Virus record (IMG/VR): IMGVR_UViG_3300034106_005441
Location: 1 to 64,000 of that record
Reading direction: 5' to 3' (one strand)
DNA length: 64,000 bases
DNA from: a virus
The position numbers were made by a program, and so were the translations under genes. Shown here piece by piece: positions 10,201 to 20,000 of the stretch (position 1 is the first letter of the stretch; the number at the start of each line of letters is the position of its first letter). The notes under the pieces are model-generated. The model did no database searches. It saw only the letters and a list, made by a program, of their open reading frames with translations, and was not told the DNA's origin.

Positions 10201-12102
10201 TTTAATTTTTCGGCCTGTTTTGTTGCCGAACTCATCTCGCTCGTCAGCTTCATACTCGCCGCCGGATGCTTTATCCGTGTAAGCGCTAACAGCCGCTTCA
10301 AGCTCTGTTCCCTTGTACTTTTTAGGGTCAGATTCGTAGATTCGTCGCATGGCCGCCATAGCTTTAGCGTTATCTGAGGCGTCGCCCTGCTGTAACAATG
10401 TAATAGAGTCGTTTTGAAACTGTTCTTTAGTCGCGCCGCCCGGGGCCACGTCGAACGCGCCGCGATTCATAGCTGTGCGCGTCATGCCCATAGACGTCGC
10501 TACGTTTTGCATAGTGATAGACGGCGCTACACCTAGTCGTTGCCCAAGCGCGCCAGCTTGCAAAGACATTGTCGCTAATTGATTCATGCCGACGCCGGTT
10601 TCGCGGGCCAAGCTTTGCATCTGTCGAAGCGTTGTTGACATCTGCGCTGGATTTATAGAGCCCATCGCGCCTTGACTTAGCTGGTCAAGCACGGCGAGCA
10701 GTGACGGCATTGGCGCGTTCGGGTTGCCGTTGTCGCCGAAGATGTCGCGTACGGCGGCTACTGAATCTGCGTACTCTTTTAATCGAGACGATGTACGGCT
10801 GGCGTCAACGTTGCCAGAAAGCGCGGAGCCACCGGTCATCTGCAGAATTTTTTCAGCCGACTTCGACGTATCGCCACTTGCAGCGGCATCGGCTGCTTTT
10901 TTGGTGTCTCGAATCTGATCCCGCAGGCCGCCCGAGACGTCAGTTAAGTTTTTGATTTCAGTTTGCTGCTCTGTAGACGTCATATCCGAGAATCTTTTGC
11001 CGCCGGCGCCGACCTCGTTCTTTTCAGAAAGCTGCCGACGGGCCATCGTCTCCGCTAGGCGGTCGAGCGTAGCGTCGTCCAGTTTGGTTTCAGCGATTGC
11101 GCCAACCTTGTCTTTGTCGCTCATACTGCCGATGGCTTGCGGAAGCGCGCCGCGCTGAAACAGCGTCTCCATAAGCTGCCCGGCTTGACCAGCTGTTAAG
11201 CCCCGCATCTCAGCGGTCGGTTGCTTAAACGCAGCAGTCTCCAGCTGTCCGACCGTAGCCTCGTTTGTGCCCAGCACGCGAGATTCTTTAATGGCGCGAT
11301 CGAATTTCGTCAACTCTCGGGCTTGCGTGTCTGTATCTGTGGCCGTGCCGCCTTGTACGTATTTTTTATAAAGCTGCTCAACTTTCGTGCCGCCCATATT
11401 CGTCAGACGACTTTGGACGTCAGCGTCATCTACTACTCGGCGGTCTTCCATGTTAGCGGCTTTTTGTAGGCGAACTTTAGCCGCGTCGCCCGCTACGCCG
11501 CCGGCTCGCGCAGTCTGGCCGAGCTTTTCAGTGTCGCCTTGCGGCTCATATAAATGCGAAAATACGCCCGTCGTCAGGTCTTCCAGTGATTCGGCGTTCA
11601 TGCGGTCTGCCCCGCCGGGGCCCTGCCGGAAGTACCCAATTCTGTTAACCGAGTTACCCAGACTTTGCACGTCGCCTCGGGAGCCGTGCAGCATCCTTTC
11701 GACGTTTTCTGGCCCCATAAACATGCCGGCGATCGTTTTAGTCATCGGGTTGTTTAAAACCTGAGCCATTTGAGAGGCTTGTTCGCGGTTCATGTCTGTC
11801 GGCGCGTTAGGAGTTAGGGCGCTGCGCATGCCCAAAAGCCGCGTAGCAACGTCGTCGTTCTGCGCGCCCGACGCAGCTAAATTAAAAGACGCCGTGCGGG
11901 TCTGATTCTGATAGTTCCGCATGGCGAACTGGTCCATGAGTGCCTGCCCCGGCATCATGTGGGGCATAAAGTTTCCGGGGCCGGCCATGGCGCCCATTAA
12001 CGGCCCACCGAACATGGTGATTAATTGGGACAATTCTGGGTTGTTATTAAACGCCATCTGTCCCGGCGAATACGGAGTGGGGTACAAAAACGGATCAGGC
12101 AT
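7213..12102 (-). CDS. Tail tape measure protein
   Basis: 1629 residues, the longest protein of the tail block. It is mostly Ala/Gln/Lys/Glu-rich helix with Gly/Met-rich N-terminal patches (PLMGAMAGPGNF) and a Pro/Ala/Thr-rich disordered segment around residues 1180-1380. Tape measure proteins fill the tube lumen, set tail length and take part in DNA ejection. At roughly 1.5 angstrom per helical residue the tail would be about 240 nm long (inference). The start overlaps the stop of the preceding chaperone gene by one base (TAATG), and hub genes follow, as in other tails. No peptidase or lysozyme motif was seen. Confidence 0.88.
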   Translation of the reverse strand: MPDPFLYPTPYSPGQMAFNNNPELSQLITMFGGPLMGAMAGPGNFMPHMMPGQALMDQFAMRNYQNQTRTASFNLAASGAQNDDVATRLLGMRSALTPNAPTDMNREQASQMAQVLNNPMTKTIAGMFMGPENVERMLHGSRGDVQSLGNSVNRIGYFRQGPGGADRMNAESLEDLTTGVFSHLYEPQGDTEKLGQTARAGGVAGDAAKVRLQKAANMEDRRVVDDADVQSRLTNMGGTKVEQLYKKYVQGGTATDTDTQARELTKFDRAIKESRVLGTNEATVGQLETAAFKQPTAEMRGLTAGQAGQLMETLFQRGALPQAIGSMSDKDKVGAIAETKLDDATLDRLAETMARRQLSEKNEVGAGGKRFSDMTSTEQQTEIKNLTDVSGGLRDQIRDTKKAADAAASGDTSKSAEKILQMTGGSALSGNVDASRTSSRLKEYADSVAAVRDIFGDNGNPNAPMPSLLAVLDQLSQGAMGSINPAQMSTTLRQMQSLARETGVGMNQLATMSLQAGALGQRLGVAPSITMQNVATSMGMTRTAMNRGAFDVAPGGATKEQFQNDSITLLQQGDASDNAKAMAAMRRIYESDPKKYKGTELEAAVSAYTDKASGGEYEADERDEFGNKTGRKIKRNVFEQIGRGKFAAAQAIIQESGGNSNQFFSAVYDPRTMHEFGVAGAGYMTQKHEIVQALGEQGTGGMVVNALSDTALGEELGDGDSGLAAARQIELSNTLAGMVVDSSGMKIDQQISFLEKHMPDKIAASFEQQGMTPDQAKDRAQKVVTQMFGDGKGGIDRTRLDELIGNVGQASEHIYGQNTVELYQRYGLGGDVKGMRGMAQEAAHAKATQRLVGLGSESSPMGRMSDYFMDIGKRGEKFDMGNFVKEMAPFVSDQETLQKYAGEMGAGLHTLSAMRDKVQISGEYIDKLAKDGDTDALKKLGGIKDEVVVSEADLKANRDKKLASLDTEEKVAAEYTRLTGNPGAHISIEERRAAIKENEQFAKDADTDYLNQLHAKTGKEHLTVDELKGRAMRAIGTALEGKDERGVTYAGRQEDIEAVQRGVYHGDNEDAQKNARSAVGRLFAGLGGKAGELAADTETLNKLMSADGEKGTQAILDRLGITKEQFEKDKLLDADKKSNEQQMAEVVTAVQRADELQQLDKVTDEKTAQGISQKADKVELSAQNVYINGAKAGGADQAAAAATPQKPGSPMPATKDAIDAEIAAIDKKEGHWLYDKITDADKARREELIKQRDAVAEKEKTAASSAAASPESTAGRTADKPLPETKTADKDPATAETIKQQNADAAAASAGVPIEDDKTAVSDRNDAALQQSATGAEGAAATPPEQKYDIDPRDFTQSVSQKDGSYASISGPFRDRAGKQIDRPTDGEYFDAMHTVDRAKDDAQNRTGRVGQIGDKYYEEYKSGGVTPAWREVSVGENKTEAEKIAQKNDAALQQKAGLEPGEKPVAAAASPKEKAASTPIDRRLISARQAMQKDLMGTLSKNAAENRLVASLVDRDVEAELPASSTLPQAKTSNVQQDAGGGAIGSANIHPAMASPDQAGGAYSGSSAAGDQSDKSITLNGSLRLEGLHEAILDATAQKAVATPGGGVPVVGTGHMGRSGLPSGQRVT

Positions 12103-12515
12103 TATTTTTCGTCCCCCTGCTTGTTGGCGCGCCAGACCTTGAACTTCTCAATCATCTTTCGACTTTCGTTGTCTATTTTACTATTTTCATCTTGTTTTTC
12201 GATTGCTTTGTCTTCTTCAGTCTTTTGGGGAACATTCCACGGGAAAATGAGTCCTTGCAGGTCTTTCAGAGTATCGCCGGCTTCTTTTTTAACCGTGACG
12301 AAGCTGTCCTCGGTCAGTCCTCCGTGCGCTAAATAAGCGCACCAGTGGCGATGCATATGCTCAAGCATATGCTGGTCTTCGCGGCGCTGTATTTCAATTA
12401 ACAGCAGCCGGTGCTTTATCCGCCACTTATTATCTGTGGGATCGGCTCGGGAGTAGTCAACCGCCCCCGATACTGCAGCCCGCACCATGTAGGCTGCTAT
12501 TCGATCCCGTTCCAA
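12102..12515 (-). CDS. Probable tail assembly chaperone, second part (frameshift or TTG start)
   Basis: 137 residues, strongly charged and helical, ending VWRANKQGDEK. There is no ATG at its 5' end: the first possible start is TTG at 12515, and the first ATG is at 12488. Neither has a Shine-Dalgarno-like sequence. The frame is -1 relative to the upstream gene, which it overlaps by 19 bases. The pair sits just before the tape measure, where many tailed phages make a chaperone and its frameshift-extended form (gpG/gpGT in lambda). I infer the same role. If frameshifting does not occur, it is a small separate gene. Confidence 0.65.
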   Translation of the reverse strand: MERDRIAAYMVRAAVSGAVDYSRADPTDNKWRIKHRLLLIEIQRREDQHMLEHMHRHWCAYLAHGGLTEDSFVTVKKEAGDTLKDLQGLIFPWNVPQKTEEDKAIEKQDENSKIDNESRKMIEKFKVWRANKQGDEK

Positions 12516-13501
12516 AAACTTGGGTCAAGCGCCATGGCTTCAAGAGCTTCGACCAAACGCTGAAATTGCCGGAGGTGCGTTCCGACAAGCCGGCGTGTAG
12601 CCTCTTGTGCCATGGTTTTATTGATCAAATCAAGCTGCTTAGGTAGCGGCGTCGACAGCGGTTCGTTTGAGTCCGGTGTAAAGGCGAGTTCTTCTAGCGT
12701 CGGCACTGTTGCTAGAACTTTACCGTTTTTATCGGTCACTGTTTCCAGCGAGCAGGCAAGGCGGTAGTCCATCATCTGAACAAACCATTCCGCCTCAGTG
12801 GCGACCCTGTTTTTTTGCTGGTCTAAAACAAGCTGCCGATAAACAAGTTTATTTTCTTCGGCTAGCAGGCTACGAAATGTGACTACAATTCTACCGCCAA
12901 ACAGTTCATACTTTTTCTTAAACCGAGTGCCACCAAGAAGCGTGGCTAAAAAGTCTTCTTTATCTTTGTCCGTCGGCGTAACTTCAAACTTTTGTCGCAT
13001 GTCCCAGCCACATCGCGGGCAGAAAACAACCAACTCGGGGTTGACTGTGTTTGCCGGCGCGTCTTTCTCGGCGACCTTTTCTTCTTTTTTTGCAGCCTCT
13101 TCTTCTTTTACCTCTGCCGGTTCTTGCTTTTCAGCTGCGGGTTCTGGCGTGGTTTCTCGGTCATCCACAATTGTTGGCGCGGCTTTTTCTAGACTCTTGT
13201 AGACTTCAGCCACATCCGGCGCCATGTTTTTTGTCTGCTCTTCTATTTCAGCTTCGCGCTTTTTCTTTTGACCGAGTTCTCGTGCGTCGCGCAGTAAGGT
13301 TTTGACCTGCTTCACCTGATCTTCAGTCATGACGTCCTTGTCGATCAACACCGTGTCTCGATTTGACGGTGGCAGCGTTTCTTTAATTCGGATCATCACT
13401 TGCCCAAGATCGGCGGGAATAGCGTCTCCTTCTTTCCAGCCAAATTGACCGAGAGTCGCTTTTGTAAACTCAGACACGTATACGTTTTCCACCAGTTCCA
13501 T
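12497..13501 (-). CDS. Probable tail assembly chaperone, first part
   Basis: 334 residues. The N-terminal half is acidic and Lys/Glu/Ala-rich, with a low-complexity linker near residues 110-150. The second half carries VFCPRCGWDMRQ near residue 160 and a conserved-looking segment with RFKKKYELFGGRIVVTFRSL. Similar proteins precede tape-measure genes in large myoviruses. The single CxxC could bind metal together with a later Cys. It ends in the overlap with the -1 frame gene, through which a longer product could be made. Confidence 0.65.
   Translation of the reverse strand: MELVENVYVSEFTKATLGQFGWKEGDAIPADLGQVMIRIKETLPPSNRDTVLIDKDVMTEDQVKQVKTLLRDARELGQKKKREAEIEEQTKNMAPDVAEVYKSLEKAAPTIVDDRETTPEPAAEKQEPAEVKEEEAAKKEEKVAEKDAPANTVNPELVVFCPRCGWDMRQKFEVTPTDKDKEDFLATLLGGTRFKKKYELFGGRIVVTFRSLLAEENKLVYRQLVLDQQKNRVATEAEWFVQMMDYRLACSLETVTDKNGKVLATVPTLEELAFTPDSNEPLSTPLPKQLDLINKTMAQEATRRLVGTHLRQFQRLVEALEAMALDPSFWNGIE
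12499..12527 (-). promoter_or_regulatory. Candidate -1 ribosomal frameshift site
   Basis: The -1 frame is closed by TGA at 12527-12525 and the zero frame ends with TAG at 12499-12497, leaving a 26-base window in which slippage would join the two genes. Inside it the zero-frame codons are AGT TTT TGG, so a P-site Phe tRNA can re-pair after slipping back one base, but the A-site codon would change from TGG to TTG. The heptamer is therefore not canonical. Position upstream of the tape measure is the main support. Confidence 0.4.
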
Positions 13502-13515
13502 TTTTAACCTCGTTA

Positions 13516-16404
13516 TTAATTCTTTCTCGGGGTAATGACGTAATTTCCGTTAATGACTTTTTCTTGCGGCATTTTGAATTCGGGGTTTTTATAGGGCCCC
13601 GCGAGAGCCGGCGCTTTTCCGCGCTCAAGGTCGATATATCCGCCTTTTTGAAACTGCACAATTTTGAAGTCTTGTTCTTTGTACGCCTTCTCATCTTGCA
13701 GCCATTGTTTACCGGGGAACGGATATGTTGGCAGCCCGCAGCCGGCTGCCATTACCGGTTTTTCAGTCCACTTATCTGGGATGTCGCCGCCGATGCGCGC
13801 CATCTGCTGCCAGCGGTCTTCGTACAACAAAAAGTCAGGAATCTTGTAGTCGTCGTCGGTACGGAACGAGAACTCCATAATCGTCATTACGCGTTTATTA
13901 CCTGCGCGTTTGTCGGCGTACCACTTGGACGTAAACTGCGCCGCGTGAATTCCGTCGCCGATATTCGGGATTGTGGCGTTAATAAGCTCTACAACTAAAT
14001 CAATCACTGCGTTTACTTGGCTTTGACAGTCGCCGTCGCACGGGGCGACGAATATAAATCCGCGCGCGGCCACTTCTGTAAAAATGTGGCCTTTTGTCAG
14101 TAAGCAACTGCCGCGCGCCAAAATGTTGCCGTCTATAATTACGCTATCGTCAGTGCCTACTGGGCCGCACAGCAGCGTAAAATTTCTAGTAAAAGCGTTA
14201 GCTTTATCGGTGTTCCAATTCTCGTCGCCGCCGCCAAAAAAATGAAAAGCCCCGGCGCGAATAAACTGATACAGACTTTTTGACTTAGTTAGTATGTCTT
14301 TACGGGATTGCGACGCGTCAATTGTGATGTCGCCGTCTTCAATTTTGCCGCCGCCTGTGCGCAAATAAATTTCTTTAGCCAGCGCTACAACATTTGATTT
14401 TGGGGCGCGGGCGACGACGCCGCCAAATTTAATTTTGTCGCCGCACTTTTCAAAATCGTACGTCGTCAACGAACTGCGGCTTTCTAACAGAATCCCGCCC
14501 TCTTTGCCGCCATTACCGGCGAGCACCAACACGTTCTTCTCAGCTTTGATGCGGACGTTTTTCTCTGTGGCGGAAATATCTACTGTCTTGTTAGCGCGCG
14601 CAATGAAGTCATTGCCGGCCCACGCTTGAACGTCGCGCCCGCCCTTGAGCCACACATCGCCCGGCGCAGAGATAAACACACAGCCGCCTGTCATTTTAAT
14701 TTCGCCGCCATACCCGTCACCAATGCAGATGCCGCCGTCTTCGAGTAACGAAATGTAACTCTCCGACTCGTAAAACTTCTGCGGTTTTTTATCGTAACGG
14801 TGATCAATTTTGAAAATTTTTGGCTCTTCTTCCTTTAAGTACATCTTGGAGGACATCAGCTGCGAAAACTTGGGGATCTTCTGATTGACGTCGGCGTATT
14901 TGAGTTCTTGCTGCTCCCACGTCTTGTAGTCTTTAGTGTGCCAGTAAAACGCATGCAAGCCGGAATAGTTGTATAAATAGCCGTGCATATCGAGAACGGC
15001 GGTGGCGCGCTGCAGGTTCGGATACTGCTCGTCAGTCGTGATAATTGTGCCGGTGATTTCGTGCTCATCGCCCTCGCCGTACTTGCTGGCGGCCTTGTAG
15101 TTCTTCTCGGCTTCGTCGCCGTTTTTCCAGTCTTCTGGCCGCTTTTCTCGCTGCGGAAAAGGAAGAAGAACGCGCTTGGCGATATGTATGCCTTTTGCGG
15201 ACGCCATGAAAATACGGCCGTCTAGCGCTTTGTTTACCTCGTTTAAACCAAAAACCGGTTCAGGCGTGTGGTCTGTATCTTTATCCGGGCCGCCCTCGCA
15301 GCCGTCTTTCGCGCCTTTAGACGACTCAATTTGCGAGTCGTACGGCGTTGACTTTCCGCCCGGCTCGCCTTTGTACGTCCAGCGCTCCTTGCCGGGCGGA
15401 GGTGCGTGCACAATAGACCGATGACCCTGCCCCAAGTAGCCTTGAAAAACCTGTGTGCGATGATAGGGCTGCGCAAATTCGTGCTTGTTTTCCCAGCGCG
15501 AGTAAAACGGCTTTTCCTTAAAGCAGTGATAACATCCCGGTTCGTATTCTTCGATAACGGGCGGGCCGGGAATAAGTACGCCCATTCCTTCCCACGGGTA
15601 CGGCGTGTAACCTTGCGAGTCGTTACACTCTGCCTGATCCATGTACGAGTCGCGTTCGCTGCCTGCAGTCCAAACTTGCATGTTGTAGCCAGCAATACGC
15701 AACATGTTGTCGTGATAAAAACCGGACACGCCGCAAAATTCATTAATGGCGGTCTGCATCATAAAATCATCAACAGTGATCCTAGCGCCGGTCGATGTAA
15801 TAGCGCCCCACTCACCCGCTAGCGTTGCGTCGAACGGCCGCCAATTGCTGTAGTCGGCCATGCCTGAGCTTTTTTCTTGCTTGATGTGTTTTTTGTGTGC
15901 GTCATCGACCCTGTTTCTAGACGCTTGCGATATGTAATCCTGCATGCCCCGCGCTCCGCACTCAATCGTGTGCGGAACGGAGCCGACGATAAAAGCTTTG
16001 TTATCTTTATCTTGCACCATCACAATTACACGCGTGCCGGGCACGTAAGTGTTAATTTCGGTGGCGCCGAATGCAGAAGAACTGCCGTGTGTAACAGCAG
16101 TTGCCAGAACAGGGTTGTGCCCGTGATCTGGGTGCACAATGTACATGTTGGCAATTGCGGTGCCGTCTTTTATGATGCCCGTGAGCATCCGCCCGGTGTC
16201 CATAAAACCGGTTTTAAACCCCACCTGATTACTGTAGGGGTCGGCCGCGGGGTGAAGATGCGCCCCGTAAGCGGCTGTTGAGCCGCGCCCAGCATACTGC
16301 GTGTAATTTTGCAGTCGGCGCGTAGCTAGAGTTGGGTCGTTGTAGTATTGATTCGATGTAGACGGATTTGTACTAACCGACCTACTCGGCTGCTTATCGC
16401 TCAT
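13516..16404 (-). CDS. Baseplate central spike, VgrG/gp5-like
   Basis: 962 residues from ATG 16404, which I prefer to the in-frame TTG four codons upstream because GGTGG lies 6 bases before it. Residues about 70-150 look like the gp5 OB-fold domain (GRMLTGIIKDGTAIANMYIV, GTRVIVMVQDKDNKAFIVGS). Residues about 540-700 are short repeated strands (GGEIKMTGGCVFISAPGDVW, GRDVQAWAGNDFIARANKTV) typical of the VgrG/gp5 triple-stranded beta-helix. In contractile tails this trimer tips the tube and pierces the envelope. Residues 150-540 are an unusually long Cys/Trp-rich insertion of unknown role. No lysozyme catalytic pattern was recognised. Confidence 0.78.
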   Translation of the reverse strand: MSDKQPSRSVSTNPSTSNQYYNDPTLATRRLQNYTQYAGRGSTAAYGAHLHPAADPYSNQVGFKTGFMDTGRMLTGIIKDGTAIANMYIVHPDHGHNPVLATAVTHGSSSAFGATEINTYVPGTRVIVMVQDKDNKAFIVGSVPHTIECGARGMQDYISQASRNRVDDAHKKHIKQEKSSGMADYSNWRPFDATLAGEWGAITSTGARITVDDFMMQTAINEFCGVSGFYHDNMLRIAGYNMQVWTAGSERDSYMDQAECNDSQGYTPYPWEGMGVLIPGPPVIEEYEPGCYHCFKEKPFYSRWENKHEFAQPYHRTQVFQGYLGQGHRSIVHAPPPGKERWTYKGEPGGKSTPYDSQIESSKGAKDGCEGGPDKDTDHTPEPVFGLNEVNKALDGRIFMASAKGIHIAKRVLLPFPQREKRPEDWKNGDEAEKNYKAASKYGEGDEHEITGTIITTDEQYPNLQRATAVLDMHGYLYNYSGLHAFYWHTKDYKTWEQQELKYADVNQKIPKFSQLMSSKMYLKEEEPKIFKIDHRYDKKPQKFYESESYISLLEDGGICIGDGYGGEIKMTGGCVFISAPGDVWLKGGRDVQAWAGNDFIARANKTVDISATEKNVRIKAEKNVLVLAGNGGKEGGILLESRSSLTTYDFEKCGDKIKFGGVVARAPKSNVVALAKEIYLRTGGGKIEDGDITIDASQSRKDILTKSKSLYQFIRAGAFHFFGGGDENWNTDKANAFTRNFTLLCGPVGTDDSVIIDGNILARGSCLLTKGHIFTEVAARGFIFVAPCDGDCQSQVNAVIDLVVELINATIPNIGDGIHAAQFTSKWYADKRAGNKRVMTIMEFSFRTDDDYKIPDFLLYEDRWQQMARIGGDIPDKWTEKPVMAAGCGLPTYPFPGKQWLQDEKAYKEQDFKIVQFQKGGYIDLERGKAPALAGPYKNPEFKMPQEKVINGNYVITPRKN

Positions 16405-16428
16405 GTTGTCCACCAAACGGTGTTGTTA

Positions 16429-16508
16429 CGGGCTAAAAGCCCCGAGCCCGAAGGCCCATATACCTTAAACGGCGGCTGCGGAAACCGCAACCGCCGTTTT
16501 TCGGTATA
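16429..16508 (-). terminator. Strong hairpin between tube and spike genes
   Basis: Arms 16467-16481 and 16485-16499 (AAACGGCGGCTGCGG and its complement, with one G.T pair) close a 3-base loop. An outer TATACC/GGTATA stem (16459-16464 with 16503-16508) extends it. A second small hairpin GGGCT-AAA-AGCCC lies at 16429-16441. On the minus strand no long U-run follows, so it may be a partial terminator, an attenuator or an mRNA stabiliser after the highly expressed tube gene. Confidence 0.55.
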
Positions 16509-16528
16509 GACAGTATTAAGTAACTAAC

Positions 16529-16990
16529 TCACTCGTATTCGAGGTCGACGAACATGAATCCCATGCTCTCCGTGACCACAATGTCCTGAGCCGTTACCGA
16601 TGCGCCGAGCGAGTTTAACGTCGCCGAAAGCATCTTGTAGTTCATTTCGCCCTTGGTTCCACCGCAAGACGACGCACCAACCTTCATATTGATGTCGTTT
16701 TGATCGGCTTTGCAAATGTCGCCAAACTGCTGAATCATGTTCTTGAACGTTGCAGAACCGCCCACGACGCGACTGAACTGCGCGGTCCCACGACGACGAT
16801 CGCCGACGTAGTAAACCTTCGGTGAACCGATCTCGTAGATCATGTTCACAGTTCGTTCGCACGTGAGTTGAGCCTGCTGAACCAACGCCCCATCCGCGCC
16901 GCCCGCGGCACCCGGAAATTCGAGTGTCACGTCTTCCGCGCGAATAACGCCGTTAAGTTTCTGGGACGTACCCTGAAAGACCGATGGCAT
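16529..16990 (-). CDS. Tail tube protein
   Basis: 153 residues, the usual size for a myovirus tube protein. It starts MPSVFQGTSQKLNGVIRAED and contains beta-rich stretches (RTVNMIYEIGSPKVYYVGDR) and a C-terminal IVVTESMGFMFVDLEYE, resembling gp19-like tube subunits. It lies immediately downstream of the sheath gene (30-base gap), the canonical order, and is followed by a strong hairpin. Codons favour C/G third positions, as in the sheath and capsid genes, which fits high expression. Confidence 0.85.
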   Translation of the reverse strand: MPSVFQGTSQKLNGVIRAEDVTLEFPGAAGGADGALVQQAQLTCERTVNMIYEIGSPKVYYVGDRRRGTAQFSRVVGGSATFKNMIQQFGDICKADQNDINMKVGASSCGGTKGEMNYKMLSATLNSLGASVTAQDIVVTESMGFMFVDLEYE

Positions 16991-17020
16991 AGTGTTAACT
17001 CCTTAGAATTCTAATGTCTG

Positions 17021-20000
17021 TCAAACGACCAAGTGCAGTTCGATGTTGTTGAGCGGCGCCGGAACAACAAGGTCGAGCACGATTTCAATACGATCCCGTA
17101 ACAGCGGGTGTACTTGAAGCTTACGAACCTCGCCCGAGATTAACTGCGAGCCGAGTTCTTCTGTGTAACCGTTGTTAGACAAGAACTTGATAATCGTCTC
17201 CACTTCGAACTTCAGGCGACGCAGCATACCCGGCTGAACGTTGGTGCGGCCGATGAACGGGCGCAGGCGTCGCAGGAACAGGTACGACATCGAGTCCACA
17301 TTGCGGCGGATCATCTCTTCCCGGCGGTTCAGGTCGAGGTTGTCCGTCGTCAGGGCGTGGCGGGTGTGCGGTGTGCCGTCGCGGTCTTCCGTGACGATCC
17401 ACACGCCGGCTTCTGCCATGCGGTTCAATTGCGTCTCATTGAAATACTTGTAGGACCGCGTGAAGTCGTCGAAACCGGCAACTTCAACGTTCGTCAGCGG
17501 CTGGTGAGGCACCACACCGGAGACAAGACCCGCAAGCGCAGACGCAAGATAGTAACCCGGCTGCGTGATGCCCGCTTCGCCGATCTGATCGGGCCACACC
17601 GCGCACACGCGACGGTTCGAAAGCGAACCGGCTTGCTGCGCGAGGTCTTCCGCGATCTCGTTACGGTTGCGGTTATGCCAGATTTCAAACCGTTGCGGAA
17701 CTGTCACGACCGCGTCGGCGCCCGTGTACAGAAGCAGCGAGTTCTCGGACAGCACCTGATCAACAACGTACTCCTCGTACTGCTCCTCGCCGAACTGATC
17801 GACGGAGAAGTTGTAACGAACGATATCGCCGGGGCGCACGTCGTTCGTGATGAAGTAACCACTGGCGAAGTTCGTACCAGTCGGCACCTGCAGCAGAGTG
17901 AACTGGCTGCCCGTGGCGTTAGGGTCGTCCTTCAACGTGGCCAGCATCTCGTCTTCCATGACGTTGCCAAGCACGCCGCCGATCAGGGCATTTTGACCGA
18001 CAACAAGCTGCTTCGGCTCGGCCTTGAGCGAGAAGAAACCTGCCTTCCAGTTGTTAGCGATCTCGTTCGACTCGCCGCCGATGTGCGCAGCCCAGAGGTT
18101 CTGCACAAGCCGGTCGTAAGTCAGCGGGATCAGGTTATACATGTCGTCGCGACCCTTGATACGCTCAAGGACCTGCACCCAGCTATCGAGGTCGGGGCCA
18201 GTGACGCGGTAGTTCTCCGGGTGATACTCAACCGGGTGAGCCACAGCGGTGTACTTCACGACCGTACCGTTGCTGTTCGAGAGGGCCTTGTAGACGCCCC
18301 ATTTCAGCGGGTTATCGGGGTGAAGCTGACCGGCGATATCGTCGAGGTCGGCCACGTCGCTGATCGAGTTAACCTCGTCAGCCAGTTCGGCCAAGAACTC
18401 GCGATACTCCGAGTAAACCTTGCCCTTCTCGATGGGCAGCGGCTGCTCAGCGCCGGCCGAAGTCCACTCGGGGTGGTAAGCCGTGATGCCCTCTTGGATG
18501 CAGACCTGCGTATCCTCGAACCAGAAGTTCGTAAGCTGGTTCGCTTCGGGCCTAACGCGCGAGATTTCAATGTTGTCTTTGATGAACAACTTGAGGTCGA
18601 GCGGAACGTAACGTTCCGTGTTGGCCGCATCGTCGCGCTGAAAATTAATCGGCGTAGTTCCGACGAGCACTGAGCCGGAGTTGGTCAGAACCCAACCCGA
18701 GGCTGCATATGTGTCACCAGCAGTTACGCCGTAGTAAATGTTTTTAACAAGCTCTTGCGTGGTGTCGGAGTCCGCGGCGCGAGTCCACGCACCCACAACA
18801 GCCGGTGTGCCGGCTGCAACGGGAACAACGTAAACACCGTTCTGTGTTTTATCAGTCTGATTGACACAGAGCACGCGGTTACCAGAGACAAGCGTCACGC
18901 CGTCGATGGTCTGAAGACCGGACAGTGTGGTTTGCTCGTCAGCAACAACGCGAACAGGCGTCTTCACCGTCGCAGCGCGGACGTAGGTGTCACGCATCTC
19001 AGACGGCAGGTCATCACGGAGGATGAGCTTACGGACCGGACCAGCCTTGCTGGACACCACCGCCACGTAGAACTTATCGCCCTTACGGAGCTTGGCGTCG
19101 ATGAACGCCTGCGCCGCCGCGCCGGTGCCGCCACCGCCAGTGAACGTCACGGACGGCGGATTGAAGTAACCGCTACCAGCGTTCGTGACGGTGATGCTGT
19201 TTACCGAGCTACCGCTGAGCGTGCAGGTCGCCGTAGCTTGAACGCCGGTCGGATCGTCGGGAGCACTGAGCACGACAGTCGGGGGAGCCGAGTAAGTACT
19301 GCCGCCGTTGTCGAGGTCGATCGACTCGACCTTGCCCGGAGCCTTGATAACAACCTTCACGCCGTTCGTGCCGATACCGACCTCACCGCCGTTCTCGACC
19401 ACTTCAGTCGGACCGGAGAAGTCGAGGCCCTTCACCGTGCGGACAGTGATCTCGGGGAAGCCGACGAGGTCGCCGTCCTCCACCCCATCAAACGTACCGC
19501 CCTTGGTGACTTCGACGATGTAAACGTCGTTCTTGGCGCCGTTGTAAGCACCGGCAATGTCGCCGTCGGGCTGAACTTCAAACAGGCCGTCAGCGGCCGA
19601 GTCGACTTCCGTGGCGTTGAACTCTTGACGAACGTTGACAACCCACTTCTGGCCGGTCACAAAGTTGTCATAAACAACCTCGTTGGCGGCAGCAGACTCA
19701 AGGCAGCCTTCAACGTCGGTGATGTTAAATTTTACTTTCAGGCCACGCGTGCCGATGTTCGTCCACTCGTTGAAATCAGCCGGTTGAACTTCTTCGACAT
19801 TGTCGCGGCTCGACGCCGAGCGAACACGCAGACGAGCCGCGTTGCAGCCCGAAATCGTGCTCTTGATGACTTGGATCGTGTACTCTTCTTCAATGTCGCC
19901 GCTTTGGATGCCGCTGTAGTCGGAACCGTCTACTTCGATCATTTTGACGCAGTTAACCTTACCGGCAACCTGCAAGTAGTTATTTTCATCATCCGGCTCA

